From NCBI GenBank assembly GCA_017577365.1, contig PKRJ01000009.1, positions 1 through 64,000 on the forward strand: a DNA stretch of 64,000 bases, written 5' to 3'. The notes under the pieces are model-generated. The model ran no database searches, was not told the DNA's origin, and saw only the letters and a program-made list of their open reading frames with translations. Position 1 is the first letter of the stretch. Each line of letters begins with the position of its first letter. This DNA comes from Gammaproteobacteria bacterium. GTDB taxonomy: Bacteria > Pseudomonadota > Gammaproteobacteria > Steroidobacterales > Rariloculaceae. Below, piece after piece: positions 34,162 through 48,947 of this stretch. A program made the translations under genes and the position numbers.

Positions 34162-36318
34162 CTACCAGCTCACGTCGATACCGACCTGGAATGTCCTGCC
34201 GGGGCCGAAGAGCCGTTCGCCGATCGGCACATCCGAGTTCGTGGCCCGGTTGATCCCGCCGAGGTGGTCGCGGTAGCGCTTGTCGAGGAGGTTCGACACG
34301 CGCGCATGAAGCGCGAGCCCTTCGCGGAATCGCCACGTCGCCGCGGCGTTCAGGACGCCGTAACCCGGCGTCGGCCCCTCGTCGTTGTAGGCCGAGGTTC
34401 GGGTCTGCGCCGCGTAGAGCACACTTTCGACCGTTGCCGACCAACGCTCGGCGTCATGCGTCAGCGCGAGTCGGGCATTCGGCGGCGCGATTCGGTAGAG
34501 GTGATCATCGACGTCCGTTCGGCGTCCGCGGACGACGCCGAGCACGCCCTCGAGCGTCAACGTGTCCGTCAAGTAAACACCCCACGCGGCGTCGAGCCCA
34601 TAAAGCTTCGCGTCGGTATTCGCGAACTCGAGCGCGGAGCGGCCGGTCATCATGGTGGCGACCGCGTTCGCGACCGGATCCTGAGACGGCACTCCTTGGA
34701 TATAGCCGTCGATGTGCTTGTAGAAAACTTGCGGAGCGATCCACGCTCGGCCGAAATGCCAGCTCGCGCCGAGATTGATCTCGCGGGAAACTTCGGAGTC
34801 GAGCGCGGGATTGCCGATATAGCTCCGCCCGTCGGCGAGGCCGCCCGTCGACTCGAGCGGCAGCCACAGGAAAAGCTCCTGGTACGACGGCACGCGCGTC
34901 TTGCGGCCGAGCTCGACATAGATGCTGCGCATCTCGCCGAACGGATAGCCGATCTTCACGACCGCATCGACGTTCGTCCACGTGCGCGTGTCGTCGTTTG
35001 CATTGAAGCGTTCGGCGAGGAGCGCGGCATTCTCGGCCATCATCTGAGCCATCGGATTCATCGCCGGCATCGTCGCCGAGGCATCGCCGGAGCCGGTGCG
35101 CGCGCGGTTGACCCGGGCACCGGCTTCGAGATCGAGCCGCGCGAGCGTGCGGTTCCACTGCCCGTAGACGCCGAAGATGTCGCGCGTCGCCTTGTTGAAA
35201 TTCACGATGCGGAATGCGGGAACGTTCGGATTCGAGATGACGGCCGAGTGCTCGGCGGTGCGGCCGTCGGTGCCGATGCGCCACTCGCCGTTTCCGAGCC
35301 GCCAGCGAGCGCCGACGCGATAGTTGGAGCCGCGGCCTTCGGCGAACGTCGATCGGTACTGCGCGAGCGTCGCGGGCGGCGCGCGCAGCGAGAAATTGTC
35401 CATGACGTGCTCGACGTCGGAATGCCCGACCGCCGCTTCGATGACGGCGTGCCCGAGGTCGACGGCGACGTCGAGCCCGAGGAGGCTGGTCTCGATCCAG
35501 CCGATATCCATCGGCAGCGAGGGCGTTCCCGTGTCGCGGGTCTCTAGATATCCGCCGTGAATGCGCACGTCGAGCCGATCGACACGATAGGCATAGCTCA
35601 AGTCGTAGCGATCGCGCTCGAGTCGAGTCGGAACGAGGGTTCCGCCGGGAAATTCGACATCGTTCGCGCGGTCGCGCTCGGCGAGCAGCGCGACCTTGTG
35701 CGTCTCGTTCGCCCCGACCAGCCGCGCCGCGATGCTGCCCAGGCTCCCGTTATCGGCGTATCGTGCGAGCACGCGGCCCGACGGTTCGAACACATCGCTC
35801 TCGCCGTGCTTGCCGCGGTCGTAATCGGCGCCGATATGACCGCCGATCGATTCGATCGCGCTCGAGACGCTCGCGATGCCGCGCTCGAGGTGCAAATGCT
35901 CGAGCAGCAACGGCGACGCGTAAGAGAGCGGCGCATCCATCGAGTTCGGTCCGCCGGTCACCAAAGGCAGACCGTCGAGAGTGATCGCGACACGATCACC
36001 GTAAAGCCCTCGATACTGCGCGATCCCGCTGAGCGGGCCGTTCGCGTTCAGAGTCGCACCGGGCAGCTCGCGGAGCAGCTCGGCGGTATCGACGGCGTCG
36101 GCTGCACCAGGCGAGACCGTGTCGACGATCGGATAGACACGCGCGCCGGTCACGACGACGTGCTCGACGGCTCGCGCGGCGTCGTCCGCCAATGCGCGCG
36201 ATGGCAACGCAACGGCGACCGTCGCCGCGGCGGAGACGAGAACGGTGAGCCGCGCGGCGATAGTCGTCCGGCGGCGAGTTTCAGCCGCGGCACATGCGCG
36301 GCGGACTTTCGAGAACAT
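34162..36318 (-). CDS. TonB-dependent receptor, probable copper importer (OprC/NosA-like)
   Basis: 718 aa. Signal peptide to about LADD; plug starts VEHVVVTGARVYP and includes IAQYRGLYGDRVAITLDGLP and LERGIASVSSAIESIGGHIG; barrel ends VGIDVSW (terminal aromatic). A Met-rich extracellular loop around residues 415-430 (MPAMNPMAQMM) and the plug wording resemble copper and zinc receptors such as OprC and NosA, which bind Cu through Met pairs. ATG 36318 has AGGAG upstream. The gene upstream encodes a His-rich exported protein, which supports a metal role. The metal itself is inferred. Confidence 0.85.
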   Translation of the reverse strand: MFSKVRRACAAAETRRRTTIAARLTVLVSAAATVAVALPSRALADDAARAVEHVVVTGARVYPIVDTVSPGAADAVDTAELLRELPGATLNANGPLSGIAQYRGLYGDRVAITLDGLPLVTGGPNSMDAPLSYASPLLLEHLHLERGIASVSSAIESIGGHIGADYDRGKHGESDVFEPSGRVLARYADNGSLGSIAARLVGANETHKVALLAERDRANDVEFPGGTLVPTRLERDRYDLSYAYRVDRLDVRIHGGYLETRDTGTPSLPMDIGWIETSLLGLDVAVDLGHAVIEAAVGHSDVEHVMDNFSLRAPPATLAQYRSTFAEGRGSNYRVGARWRLGNGEWRIGTDGRTAEHSAVISNPNVPAFRIVNFNKATRDIFGVYGQWNRTLARLDLEAGARVNRARTGSGDASATMPAMNPMAQMMAENAALLAERFNANDDTRTWTNVDAVVKIGYPFGEMRSIYVELGRKTRVPSYQELFLWLPLESTGGLADGRSYIGNPALDSEVSREINLGASWHFGRAWIAPQVFYKHIDGYIQGVPSQDPVANAVATMMTGRSALEFANTDAKLYGLDAAWGVYLTDTLTLEGVLGVVRGRRTDVDDHLYRIAPPNARLALTHDAERWSATVESVLYAAQTRTSAYNDEGPTPGYGVLNAAATWRFREGLALHARVSNLLDKRYRDHLGGINRATNSDVPIGERLFGPGRTFQVGIDVSW

Positions 36319-36440
36319 TCGACGCTCCTGTGCTTCAATCCTTCGATTCGGGCACGCATGACTCCCCGGCGCACGACCGCTTCTCGCCGCGTCGAATGCG
36401 GCGCGTCGCCGGCCGGCTCGGGGGAATGGCTCGGTCTAGG

Positions 36441-36986
36441 TCAGCAGGAGCGCGAGGGAGGGCCCCGCGAGCGCACGATCGCGATCGCGGATCTGCTCGG
36501 CGCCGGTTCGCGGTATGTCGGCGGCGCGTCCGTCCCTGGGGCGCCGTCGAGCGATACCGGGACGAAGGTAAGAGGCACGAAGCCGCCGACACCGCCGAGC
36601 GCGCAGCGTTCCCACGCTGCGCCTTCGGCATGATCGTGGGTCGGCGCCGAGCCGAGCGTCTCGGACGCGATCTCGAGGTGCGCGCTCGACGACCGCGATT
36701 CGTACGGCTCGTCGCCGTACGGTGCGTCCGGGGCTCCATCGAGGGTGCCGGACGTCGGCGCGGCGGCATGCGGAGCGTGCGTGTGCGGGTGTGTGTCGAT
36801 GCCGTACGCGACGCGGAATTTCGGCGGCAGACCGGCAGGGCAGAGGACGAACGGGCCGCCGTCGGCGAGCGCGCCTGGCATATACCCGAGCGGGACGAGC
36901 AGCTTCGCCGTGACGACGAGCAGCGTTGCGGCACGTAGCACGCCGCGGCACGAACGCTCGAGACGTTCGAGGAACGATCGATACAC
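36441..36986 (-). CDS. His-rich exported DUF2946-like protein, probable metal handling
   Basis: About 181 aa from GTG 36986; no ATG lies at a sensible place and no clear ribosome site is seen, so the start is uncertain. An N-terminal hydrophobic segment (GVLRAATLLVVTAKLLVPLG) acts as a signal or anchor. It is followed by FVLCPAGLPPKFRV and the His-rich stretch DTHPHTHAPHAAAP, with THDHAEG later. This is the look of DUF2946-type proteins that accompany copper uptake or resistance genes. It lies 122 bp upstream of the copper-type TonB receptor on the same strand, so it is probably expressed with it. Confidence 0.65.
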   Translation of the reverse strand: MYRSFLERLERSCRGVLRAATLLVVTAKLLVPLGYMPGALADGGPFVLCPAGLPPKFRVAYGIDTHPHTHAPHAAAPTSGTLDGAPDAPYGDEPYESRSSSAHLEIASETLGSAPTHDHAEGAAWERCALGGVGGFVPLTFVPVSLDGAPGTDAPPTYREPAPSRSAIAIVRSRGPPSRSC

Positions 36987-37057
36987 GGTGCGCGAAGTAT
37001 CGCACGTCCGCGGCGCGGCGACGCCGCCGCAAGCGTTCGCAAATGTACGTATGGCGC

Positions 37058-38284
37058 TCAGAGCGAGCGCACGAGGTGCTCGACGATGTCTCGCGCGTCG
37101 TCCTCGGCGCCGTGGATGAACGTCGACTTGCGCCGGCGCAGCACCGGCAAGCCGATCGCGTACAAACGCGGCGCGTCGTTCACGACTCCCCCGTCGTGGC
37201 GAATGCGTCCCTTCGCGTCGGTGACCGGAACGTGGAGCCAGCGGTAATCGGGGCGAAAGCCCGTCGCCCAGACGATCGAGCGGACCTCGCCGCTCGCGAG
37301 GTCGAGCCGAAGGCGCGGCGACGCCGGCGCGTGCGTAGGCTCGAATCGCTCGGGCGGCGCCACGTCGAGATCGGCTTGCCCGCTCGCCCACTCGTCGAAC
37401 CGGTCGAGCAGCCGGTTCATCTTGAGATCGGCGAGCGCGAACAGGTTCTTGAGACCGCCCGAGAAGAGCGCCTCGCCGTCGCGGATGGCGGCGAGCCGCC
37501 CGACGAGCTCGACGCCGGCTCGGCTCAGGGCATTCAAGTCGAGCGTCGCTCGCTCGGGCGAGCCGACGAGCTGCGGCGACGGCAGATTGCGCGCACGCTC
37601 GAGATCGTCTATTTCATCGTAACGCTCGTCCCAGAGGCCGCAGCGCTCGAGCCACCACAAGACGTCCCGGCCGCGGTACATGCGCGGCATGCGCACGTGC
37701 TCGCCGACGGAAAGGATGACGCGCCGCCCGGATCGGCGGATCTCGTCGGCGATCTGCACGCCCGTGGCCGACGCGCCGACGACGAGCACGCCGCCCTCCG
37801 GCAGTCGGCTCGGGTTGCCGTAATCGAACGGCGTGAAGCACTCGATCGACGAAGGCAGCGCTTCGCGAAGCGGCGGAACGGCCGGCACGTTGCACGCGCC
37901 GCTCGCGATGACCACGCTGCGCGCGCGCAGCTCGCCCGCCGGCGTCCGGAGGCGGTAGCCGTCGCCGTCGAGCGAAAGCGACGTGACCTCCGTGTGGGTG
38001 CGCACCGGCGCGTTCGATGCCTCGGCATAACGCGTGATCAGCGCGGCGACGTCCGCGCTCGACATGTAGCCTTCGGGATCGTCGCCGTCGTAGCGGAAAC
38101 CGGGCAGGCGGCACTGAAAGTTCGGCGTCAGCAGACGCAGCGATTCCCAGCGCTCACGGCGCCAGGAGTTCGCGATCTCGCCGCGCTCGAGCACGACGTG
38201 GTCGATCGAGCGCTCGCCGAGCACTCGGCTTACCGCGAGCCCCGCGTGCCCGGCGCCGATGACGACGGTCGTGAAGCGTTCGAT
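37058..38284 (-). CDS. FAD-dependent oxidoreductase (flavin monooxygenase-like), no standard start codon
   Basis: The FAD-binding motif TTVVIGAGHAGLAVSRVLGE lies upstream of the first usable GTG (38224), so translation must begin earlier. Between the preceding in-frame TGA (38321-38323) and that motif there is no ATG, GTG, TTG or CTG. Homologues have Met where ATC (38282-38284) stands, 3-4 residues before the motif, and GCGAGG lies 6 bases ahead, so ATC is taken as the likely start. Further motifs: NSWRRERWESLRLLTPN, GGVLVVGASATGVQIADEIR (NADPH site), IVWATGFRPDYRWL. Substrate unknown. The OsmC gene upstream is in the same frame, separated only by the TGA. Either a non-standard start, readthrough, or a start-codon mutation. 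Confidence 0.8.
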   Translation of the reverse strand: MERFTTVVIGAGHAGLAVSRVLGERSIDHVVLERGEIANSWRRERWESLRLLTPNFQCRLPGFRYDGDDPEGYMSSADVAALITRYAEASNAPVRTHTEVTSLSLDGDGYRLRTPAGELRARSVVIASGACNVPAVPPLREALPSSIECFTPFDYGNPSRLPEGGVLVVGASATGVQIADEIRRSGRRVILSVGEHVRMPRMYRGRDVLWWLERCGLWDERYDEIDDLERARNLPSPQLVGSPERATLDLNALSRAGVELVGRLAAIRDGEALFSGGLKNLFALADLKMNRLLDRFDEWASGQADLDVAPPERFEPTHAPASPRLRLDLASGEVRSIVWATGFRPDYRWLHVPVTDAKGRIRHDGGVVNDAPRLYAIGLPVLRRRKSTFIHGAEDDARDIVEHLVRSL

Positions 38285-38320
38285 GTCGAACCTCGCTTCC
38301 TGCTGATCGCGCCGACTTCC

Positions 38321-38887
38321 TCAGACCTTGAAGGCCTGGACGGTGACGTTCGTCGGGTTCGTCACGATGTCGAACACCGCCGAGCGCTTCTGCGATTGCG
38401 CGACGAGCGCCTCGATCTCCTGCTGAGACGCGTCGGCGTCGATATTGAACGTCACCGTGATGTCTTCGTAGCCGTTGCGCACGTCGGTGTCGACGCCGAG
38501 GATGCCGCGAATATCCATCGTGCCCTCGAGCTTCGCCTCGACGGAACGCAGCTGGATGCCGCGGTTCTGCGCGACCGCCGCGACGCCTGCCGTCAGGCAG
38601 CTCGCGAGCCCGGCGAGCACGAGCTCGACCGGCGTCGCGCCGTTATCCTCGGATGCGAAAACTTCCGGATGATCGGCTTCGAAAGTGAATTCCGTCTTGT
38701 GCTTTTGCTCCTGGCCGAGGCCGTGGAAGCCGTTCACGCTCGTGCGGCTATGCGTGCCGTTCAACCATTTGCACGTGGCACGCCAAGTGAATCTGGCCGC
38801 CTCGGGCGCCTGCTTGAGCGCCTCGCGGGCGTCGAGAAGTGCCTGCACGTTGACACCGTTGTCGACGCTGATCGTCGTAGCAGCCAT
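38321..38887 (-). CDS. OsmC-family protein
   Basis: 188 aa. ATG 38887 has GGAG 8 bases upstream. OsmC/Ohr fold: HSRTSVNGFHGLG, FTFEADHPEVFASEDNGATP, and VELVLAGLASCLTAGVAAVA with the peroxidatic Cys. The second redox Cys of classic OsmC/Ohr near the C terminus is not seen (SQKRSAVFDIVTNP has Ser), so a two-Cys peroxidase mechanism may not apply. The N-terminal extension (QALLDAREALKQAPEAARF) is longer than in OsmC. Its stop TGA is in the same frame as the FAD oxidoreductase that follows. Confidence 0.88.
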   Translation of the reverse strand: MAATTISVDNGVNVQALLDAREALKQAPEAARFTWRATCKWLNGTHSRTSVNGFHGLGQEQKHKTEFTFEADHPEVFASEDNGATPVELVLAGLASCLTAGVAAVAQNRGIQLRSVEAKLEGTMDIRGILGVDTDVRNGYEDITVTFNIDADASQQEIEALVAQSQKRSAVFDIVTNPTNVTVQAFKV

Positions 38888-38984
38888 ATCGATATCTCCA
38901 AAATTTGGGTTGAGGGGCTTTCGTCGAGCGAATGGCGATCATAGCGCCGCTTGAGCGCGGGTCAAAGATAATCCGAGAAGCGTG

Positions 38985-38990
38985 TATAAT
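38985..38990 (+). promoter_or_regulatory. Consensus -10 element upstream of metY
   Basis: A perfect TATAAT in a G+C-rich genome, 78 bp before the metY start, in a locally A+T-rich stretch. At a 17-base spacing the -35 position reads TCAAAG, which is weak, so an activator may be used. I looked for a SAM-type riboswitch in the leader and saw none. Confidence 0.55.
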
Positions 38991-39067
38991 CTCGATGTCT
39001 ACCGCAGTGCCGCGCAGTCACGCGCCGGCGGCACGGCAGTCGTCTGTTCCCCCTCCTCTGTCGGACG

Positions 39068-40390
39068 ATGACGATGGAAGAAACGCGCCGTTTCGGCTTC
39101 GACACGCGTCAGGTCCATGCGGGCCAACGTCCCGATCCGAATACCGGCGCACGCGCGGTGCCGATCTATCAGACGACGAGCTATGTCTTCGAAGATCCCG
39201 AGTCGGCCGCGGCTTATTTCAATCTCCAGGAATACGGCAACGTCTACTCGCGGATCATGAATCCCACGGTCGCCGTGCTCGAGGAGCGCGTCGCGAGCCT
39301 CGAGGGCGGCTGCGGCGCGGTCGCGTTCGCGAGCGGACTCGCAGCGCAGACGGCGGCGCTCTTCACGCTGCTGTCGCCGGGCGATCACGTCGTGTCTTCG
39401 GCCGCGCTCTACGGCGGCACGGTGAATCAACTCAAGCACCTGCTCGGCAAGATGTGCGTCGAGCTCACGTGGGTCGATCCCGACGATCTGGATGCGTGGC
39501 GATCGGCCGTTCGCGACAACACGAAGGCGTTCTTCGGCGAGACGATCGGCAATCCAGGCGGAAACGTCCTCGACATCGAAGTGCTCGCGAAGATCGCGCA
39601 CGACCACGGGTTTCCGCTGATCGTCGACAATACGTTCGCGTCGCCGTATCTGTGCCGGCCAATCGAGTGGGGCGCGGATATCGTCGTGCATTCAGCGACC
39701 AAGTTCATCGGCGGTCACGGCACGACGATCGGCGGCGTCGTCGTCGATTCCGGAACGTTCGACTGGTCGAACGGGCGTTTCCCCGTCGTCGCGGATCCGT
39801 CTCCGGGATATCACGGTCTCAAGTTCCACGAGACCTTTGGAATGTATGGATATCTGATGAAGCTGCGCGCCGAGACGCTGCGCGATCTCGGCGCGGCGAT
39901 GAGCCCGTTCAGCGCGTTCCTCCTGCTGCAAGGCCTCGAGACGCTGTCGCTCAGGATGGCGCGTCACGTGGAGAACGCGCTCGCGATCGCCGAGTATCTC
40001 GAGAAGCATCCGCTCGCATCGAACGTGACGTATCCGGGGCTCGAGTCGAGCCGCTATCGGCGGCTCGTCGACAAGTACCTGCCGCTCGGCGCGGGCGCGG
40101 TGTTCTCGTTCGATATCGAAGGCGGACGCAAGGCGGGCGAGGAGTTCATCAGAGGGCTCACGCTATGGTCGCATCTCGCGAACGTCGGCGACGCGAAAAG
40201 CCTCGTGATCCATCCGGCGAGCACGACGCATAGGCAGCTCGAGGAGGACGAGCTCGACGCGGCGGGCGTGCGGCCGGGAACGGTGCGGCTCTCGGTCGGC
40301 ATCGAGGACGTCGACGACCTGATCTGGGATCTCGAGCAGGGTTTCGATCGAGTGCGTGCGCTCAAGGTCACCGAGGAGAGCCGACGATGA
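39068..40390 (+). CDS. metY: O-acetylhomoserine aminocarboxypropyltransferase / sulfhydrylase
   Basis: A PLP enzyme of the Cys/Met metabolism family, making homocysteine from O-acetylhomoserine and sulfide. 440 aa, the length typical of MetY rather than the shorter cystathionine synthases. Motifs: DTRQVHAGQRPDPNTGARAV, YSRIMNPTVAVLEERVASLE, AFASGLAAQTAAL, ETIGNPGGNVLDIE, LIVDNTFASPYLCRP, and VVHSATKFIGGHGTTIGGV with the PLP lysine. ATG 39068 is the first of two close starts (39068, 39074). A perfect -10 element lies upstream. The stop overlaps the next gene by ATGA. Confidence 0.93.
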   Translation: MTMEETRRFGFDTRQVHAGQRPDPNTGARAVPIYQTTSYVFEDPESAAAYFNLQEYGNVYSRIMNPTVAVLEERVASLEGGCGAVAFASGLAAQTAALFTLLSPGDHVVSSAALYGGTVNQLKHLLGKMCVELTWVDPDDLDAWRSAVRDNTKAFFGETIGNPGGNVLDIEVLAKIAHDHGFPLIVDNTFASPYLCRPIEWGADIVVHSATKFIGGHGTTIGGVVVDSGTFDWSNGRFPVVADPSPGYHGLKFHETFGMYGYLMKLRAETLRDLGAAMSPFSAFLLLQGLETLSLRMARHVENALAIAEYLEKHPLASNVTYPGLESSRYRRLVDKYLPLGAGAVFSFDIEGGRKAGEEFIRGLTLWSHLANVGDAKSLVIHPASTTHRQLEEDELDAAGVRPGTVRLSVGIEDVDDLIWDLEQGFDRVRALKVTEESRR

Positions 40391-40881
40391 ATGACGCTGC
40401 GTTCGACGTGACGCGCTTTCAAGATCCGAAGACGATACAGCGCATCCTGCTCGGCGCGCGGACGATCGCGATCGTCGGGCTGTCGAGCAATCCGTTGCGC
40501 GCAAGTCATTTCGTGGGCTATTACCTGAAGCGCCACGGCTACCGCGTCATTCCCGTGAATCCGCGCGAGACGGAAGTGCTCGGCGAGAAGAGCTACCCGT
40601 CGCTCCTCGACGTTCACGAGCCGGTCGATATCGTCGACGTGTTCCGTGCGCCGAGCGCGTTGCCCGGGATCGCCAAAGAAGCGGTCGAGATCGGCGCGAA
40701 GGCGCTCTGGTGTCAGTTCGGCGTGATCAACGAGGAGGGCGCGCGGATCGCCGCCGAGGGCGGTCTCGACGTCGTGATGGACCGCTGCATCAAGGTCGAG
40801 CACGCGCGCTATATCGGGCGGATGGGCTGGCTCGGATTCAACACCGAGCGGATCACGTCGGTTCGAGGCGGACTGCAGTAG
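40387..40881 (+). CDS. CoA-binding domain protein (YccU-like)
   Basis: 164 aa, a single CoA_binding Rossmann domain: ARTIAIVGLSSNPLRASHFV, YRVIPVNPRETEVLGEKSY, VDIVDVFRAPSALPGIAKEA, GAKALWCQFGVINEEGARIA, VVMDRCIKVEHARYIG. Its ATG overlaps the metY stop (ATGA), so the pair is coupled. metY followed by a CoA-binding gene is a recurrent order in many bacteria. The molecular role of the small CoA-binding protein is not known; it could sense or deliver an acyl-CoA for the acetylhomoserine step, which is inference. Confidence 0.88.
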   Translation: MNDAAFDVTRFQDPKTIQRILLGARTIAIVGLSSNPLRASHFVGYYLKRHGYRVIPVNPRETEVLGEKSYPSLLDVHEPVDIVDVFRAPSALPGIAKEAVEIGAKALWCQFGVINEEGARIAAEGGLDVVMDRCIKVEHARYIGRMGWLGFNTERITSVRGGLQ

Positions 40882-40974
40882 CCGCGGGCGGTCCTGCCCC
40901 GGTGCACGGCGCCGCCGACTCGGCGCCACGCGCCGCTTGCGGGTAAGATAACTCGCCCCTCGGATCGATTCCCT

Positions 40975-46677
<5,703 letters not shown>

Positions 46678-46722
46678 GCCTTCCTTCCTCCGGCGAATGC
46701 GGGGAGCCGTGAGGTCGGACGC

Positions 46723-47751
46723 TCAGCCGACTTTGCCGGATGCCAACGCGCGCCAAGGCTCGGACGCGAAGAGATCGAGGCCGAGCCTTTTCGAGAGCCA
46801 TGCCGTCGTCAGGCCCCCCTTCACGCTGTTTCCCGCGGGGTCGAGCAGCGGCGCGAACGTGCCGAGACCGCACTTGCCGGGCGAGACGGTGACGATGCCG
46901 CCGCCGATGCCGCTCTTGCCCGGCAGCCCGACGTCGTACAGCCAGTCGCCCGAGGTCTCGTAGAGCCCGGCGGTGGTCATTACCGCGAGGACGTAGCGGC
47001 AAACGACGGCGTCGACGACTTGCTCGCACGTGAGCGGATTCACGCCGCCGTCCGCGAGCGTCGCGCCCATGACCGCAAGATCGCGAGCGGTGACCTTGAG
47101 CGACGATTGCTTCGTATAGAGATCGAGCGACTCGACCGGATCGAAGTAGAGGCGATCCCGGCTCGCGAGCAGCTCCGCGATCGCGCGGTTCGCACGATTC
47201 GTCGCCGAAGCGCAAGCATAGACGTCCTCGTCGAGCTCGAGCTCCCTGCCCGCGAAGCGGGACAGGCCGTCCCGAATGGCCCGCCATTTCGCATCCGCCG
47301 TCGCGCCCGCGACGAGGCTCGTCGTCGCGATCTCGCCGGCGTTGACCATCGGATTCGTGCGCCCGTCCACGCTTCCCTCGATAGCGGTGAGGGAGTTGAA
47401 TGGAAACCCGGTGGCGTTGACGCCTATGCAATCGCGGGCCTTGGCCGGGCCCGCCGTCGCGCAGACGAGCGCGAAGAGGAAGGGTTTCGCGACGCTCATG
47501 ATCGCGAACTCGATTTCCGCGTCGCCGGCCACATGGATGTCGCCGCCGACGTCCGCAACGCAGAGCCCGAAGCGTTCCGGCGGGACCGCGAGAAGCGTCG
47601 GATACACGTCCGAGAGCCGGCCATCCAGGTTCATCCGGTAGCGCTCGTATGCCTCGGTCACGGCCTCGTGGACGGCCGGGGGAGGGGGGAGCACGCCCGT
47701 GGAGACGTACGTCCCGTCATCGGGCGGCTGCTGTGCGGTGCGCGAGCTCAT
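46723..47751 (-). CDS. glsA: Glutaminase
   Basis: Hydrolyses glutamine to glutamate and ammonia. 342 aa from ATG 47751 (a GTG at 47769 would add six). A serine-dependent fold: IMSVAKPFLFALVC carries the catalytic Ser-x-x-Lys, then FNSLTAIEGSVDGRTNPMVN, GEIATTSL, LYTKQSSLKVTARDLAVMG with the Tyr/Lys pair, and GLPGKSGIGGGIVTVSPGK. All key residues are intact. It is slightly longer than E. coli glutaminases (about 308-310 aa) at the N terminus. Convergent with the UvrA gene, 45 bp apart. Confidence 0.93.
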   Translation of the reverse strand: MSSRTAQQPPDDGTYVSTGVLPPPPAVHEAVTEAYERYRMNLDGRLSDVYPTLLAVPPERFGLCVADVGGDIHVAGDAEIEFAIMSVAKPFLFALVCATAGPAKARDCIGVNATGFPFNSLTAIEGSVDGRTNPMVNAGEIATTSLVAGATADAKWRAIRDGLSRFAGRELELDEDVYACASATNRANRAIAELLASRDRLYFDPVESLDLYTKQSSLKVTARDLAVMGATLADGGVNPLTCEQVVDAVVCRYVLAVMTTAGLYETSGDWLYDVGLPGKSGIGGGIVTVSPGKCGLGTFAPLLDPAGNSVKGGLTTAWLSKRLGLDLFASEPWRALASGKVG

Positions 47752-47871
47752 GCAACCGATGCATTTCACCGCGTCGCGTCCGGGCGGCGCATTGGACGAA
47801 GGTCCAGGTTACGGGATCTCGGCGCCCGAATAGCATCGAGCGAGCGGCGGTGACGATCGCACGGAGGCTCT

Positions 47872-48894
47872 ATGCGCAAATCCGTCTCGAGCGCAGTCTG
47901 TGGGGCGCTCCTCGCGGCGGCATGCCGTGTATACGGGCAAGAGGATCAGCGCGACGTCGTCGCGCTGACGACCGACAATCGGCTCGAGGGCCAGATCCTG
48001 GGGCTCGCGCGCGGGAAGCTCGCTTTCGCGATCGACGGAGCGGGGCCGGTCGAGATCGACTGGAGCAACGTCGAGACGCTCAGGAGCCCGCGCGAATTCG
48101 ACGTCGAGCTCGAGACGGGAGAACGGCTGTCGGGAGCGATTCTCTCGCCGTCGCCCGGGCGGCTTGCCGTCACCGCCGGCACCGCTTCGCCCGCCGTCGA
48201 GACGCAAGACGTCATCCGCATCACGCCGATCGCCGCCACGCCCGCGGAACGGACGTCGGGTTACGTCGATCTCGGGCTCGACTTTCTGACCGCGAACGAC
48301 GAGCTCGACCTCAAGATTGATGCCGAAGCCGAGAACGTGATGCGCAACTACGTGACGACGCTCTCGTTCGACGCAGTCGTCAGCGAGTTCGACGACGAGA
48401 CGGTGCAGCGGCGCAACTACTTCCAGATTCGATCGCGACGGCTCCTCGCGAATCGATGGTTCGCGATCGGTCGCCTGCACTTCGAAGAGGATCGCGAGCT
48501 CGATCTCGACGCGAGAACCCTGCTCGGCTTCGGCGGAGGTCGAACCCTGCTCCAATCGAACCGCGCGGTCGTAGCCTTGTACGGCGGCCTCGCCGCGGAC
48601 CGAGAACGGTATCGCAGCGTTCCGGGGACGGAAGACAATGCGGAGGCGTTCGTCACGGTCGAGTGGGATTGGTTCGAGCTCGGCGGCGATACTCGGGTCA
48701 CGACGAACGCCACGACGTTTCTCGGTTTCGACCGCGGGAGGAGGCGCGTCGAGCTCGACGCGCGCCTCGAGCGCGCGATCTTCGGCAACATGCATTGGAG
48801 CGTCAGCGTCTACGAGAGCTACGACAGCGATCCGCCCGAGGGGCTCGAGAACAGCGACCTCGGTTTCTCGTTCGCGATCGGACGCTCGTTCTGA
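47872..48894 (+). CDS. Outer-membrane DUF481 protein with N-terminal SH3-like region
   Basis: 340 aa. Signal peptide to about CRVYG; residues ~25-120 are a small beta domain (RLEGQILGLARGKLAFAIDG, DWSNVETLRSPREFDVELET). From about residue 125 it matches DUF481, a barrel family of the outer membrane: GYVDLGLDFLTANDELDLKI, NYFQIRSRRLLANRWFAIGR, EWDWFELGGDTRVTTNATTF, ending in SFAIGRSF with a terminal aromatic. Related to E. coli YdiY. Function unknown, possibly a stress-induced porin. It is divergent from glsA across about 120 bp. Confidence 0.8.
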   Translation: MRKSVSSAVCGALLAAACRVYGQEDQRDVVALTTDNRLEGQILGLARGKLAFAIDGAGPVEIDWSNVETLRSPREFDVELETGERLSGAILSPSPGRLAVTAGTASPAVETQDVIRITPIAATPAERTSGYVDLGLDFLTANDELDLKIDAEAENVMRNYVTTLSFDAVVSEFDDETVQRRNYFQIRSRRLLANRWFAIGRLHFEEDRELDLDARTLLGFGGGRTLLQSNRAVVALYGGLAADRERYRSVPGTEDNAEAFVTVEWDWFELGGDTRVTTNATTFLGFDRGRRRVELDARLERAIFGNMHWSVSVYESYDSDPPEGLENSDLGFSFAIGRSF

Positions 48895-48947
48895 GCACGG
48901 CCGCGCAAGGACCGCGTCGGGTCGAAGAGCGGGAGGCCTCGACCGGT

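Noticed and set aside
38991..39067. SAM-type riboswitch in the metY leader
   Set aside because: No SAM-I, SAM-II or SAH motif recognisable; only a -10 element and a short leader.
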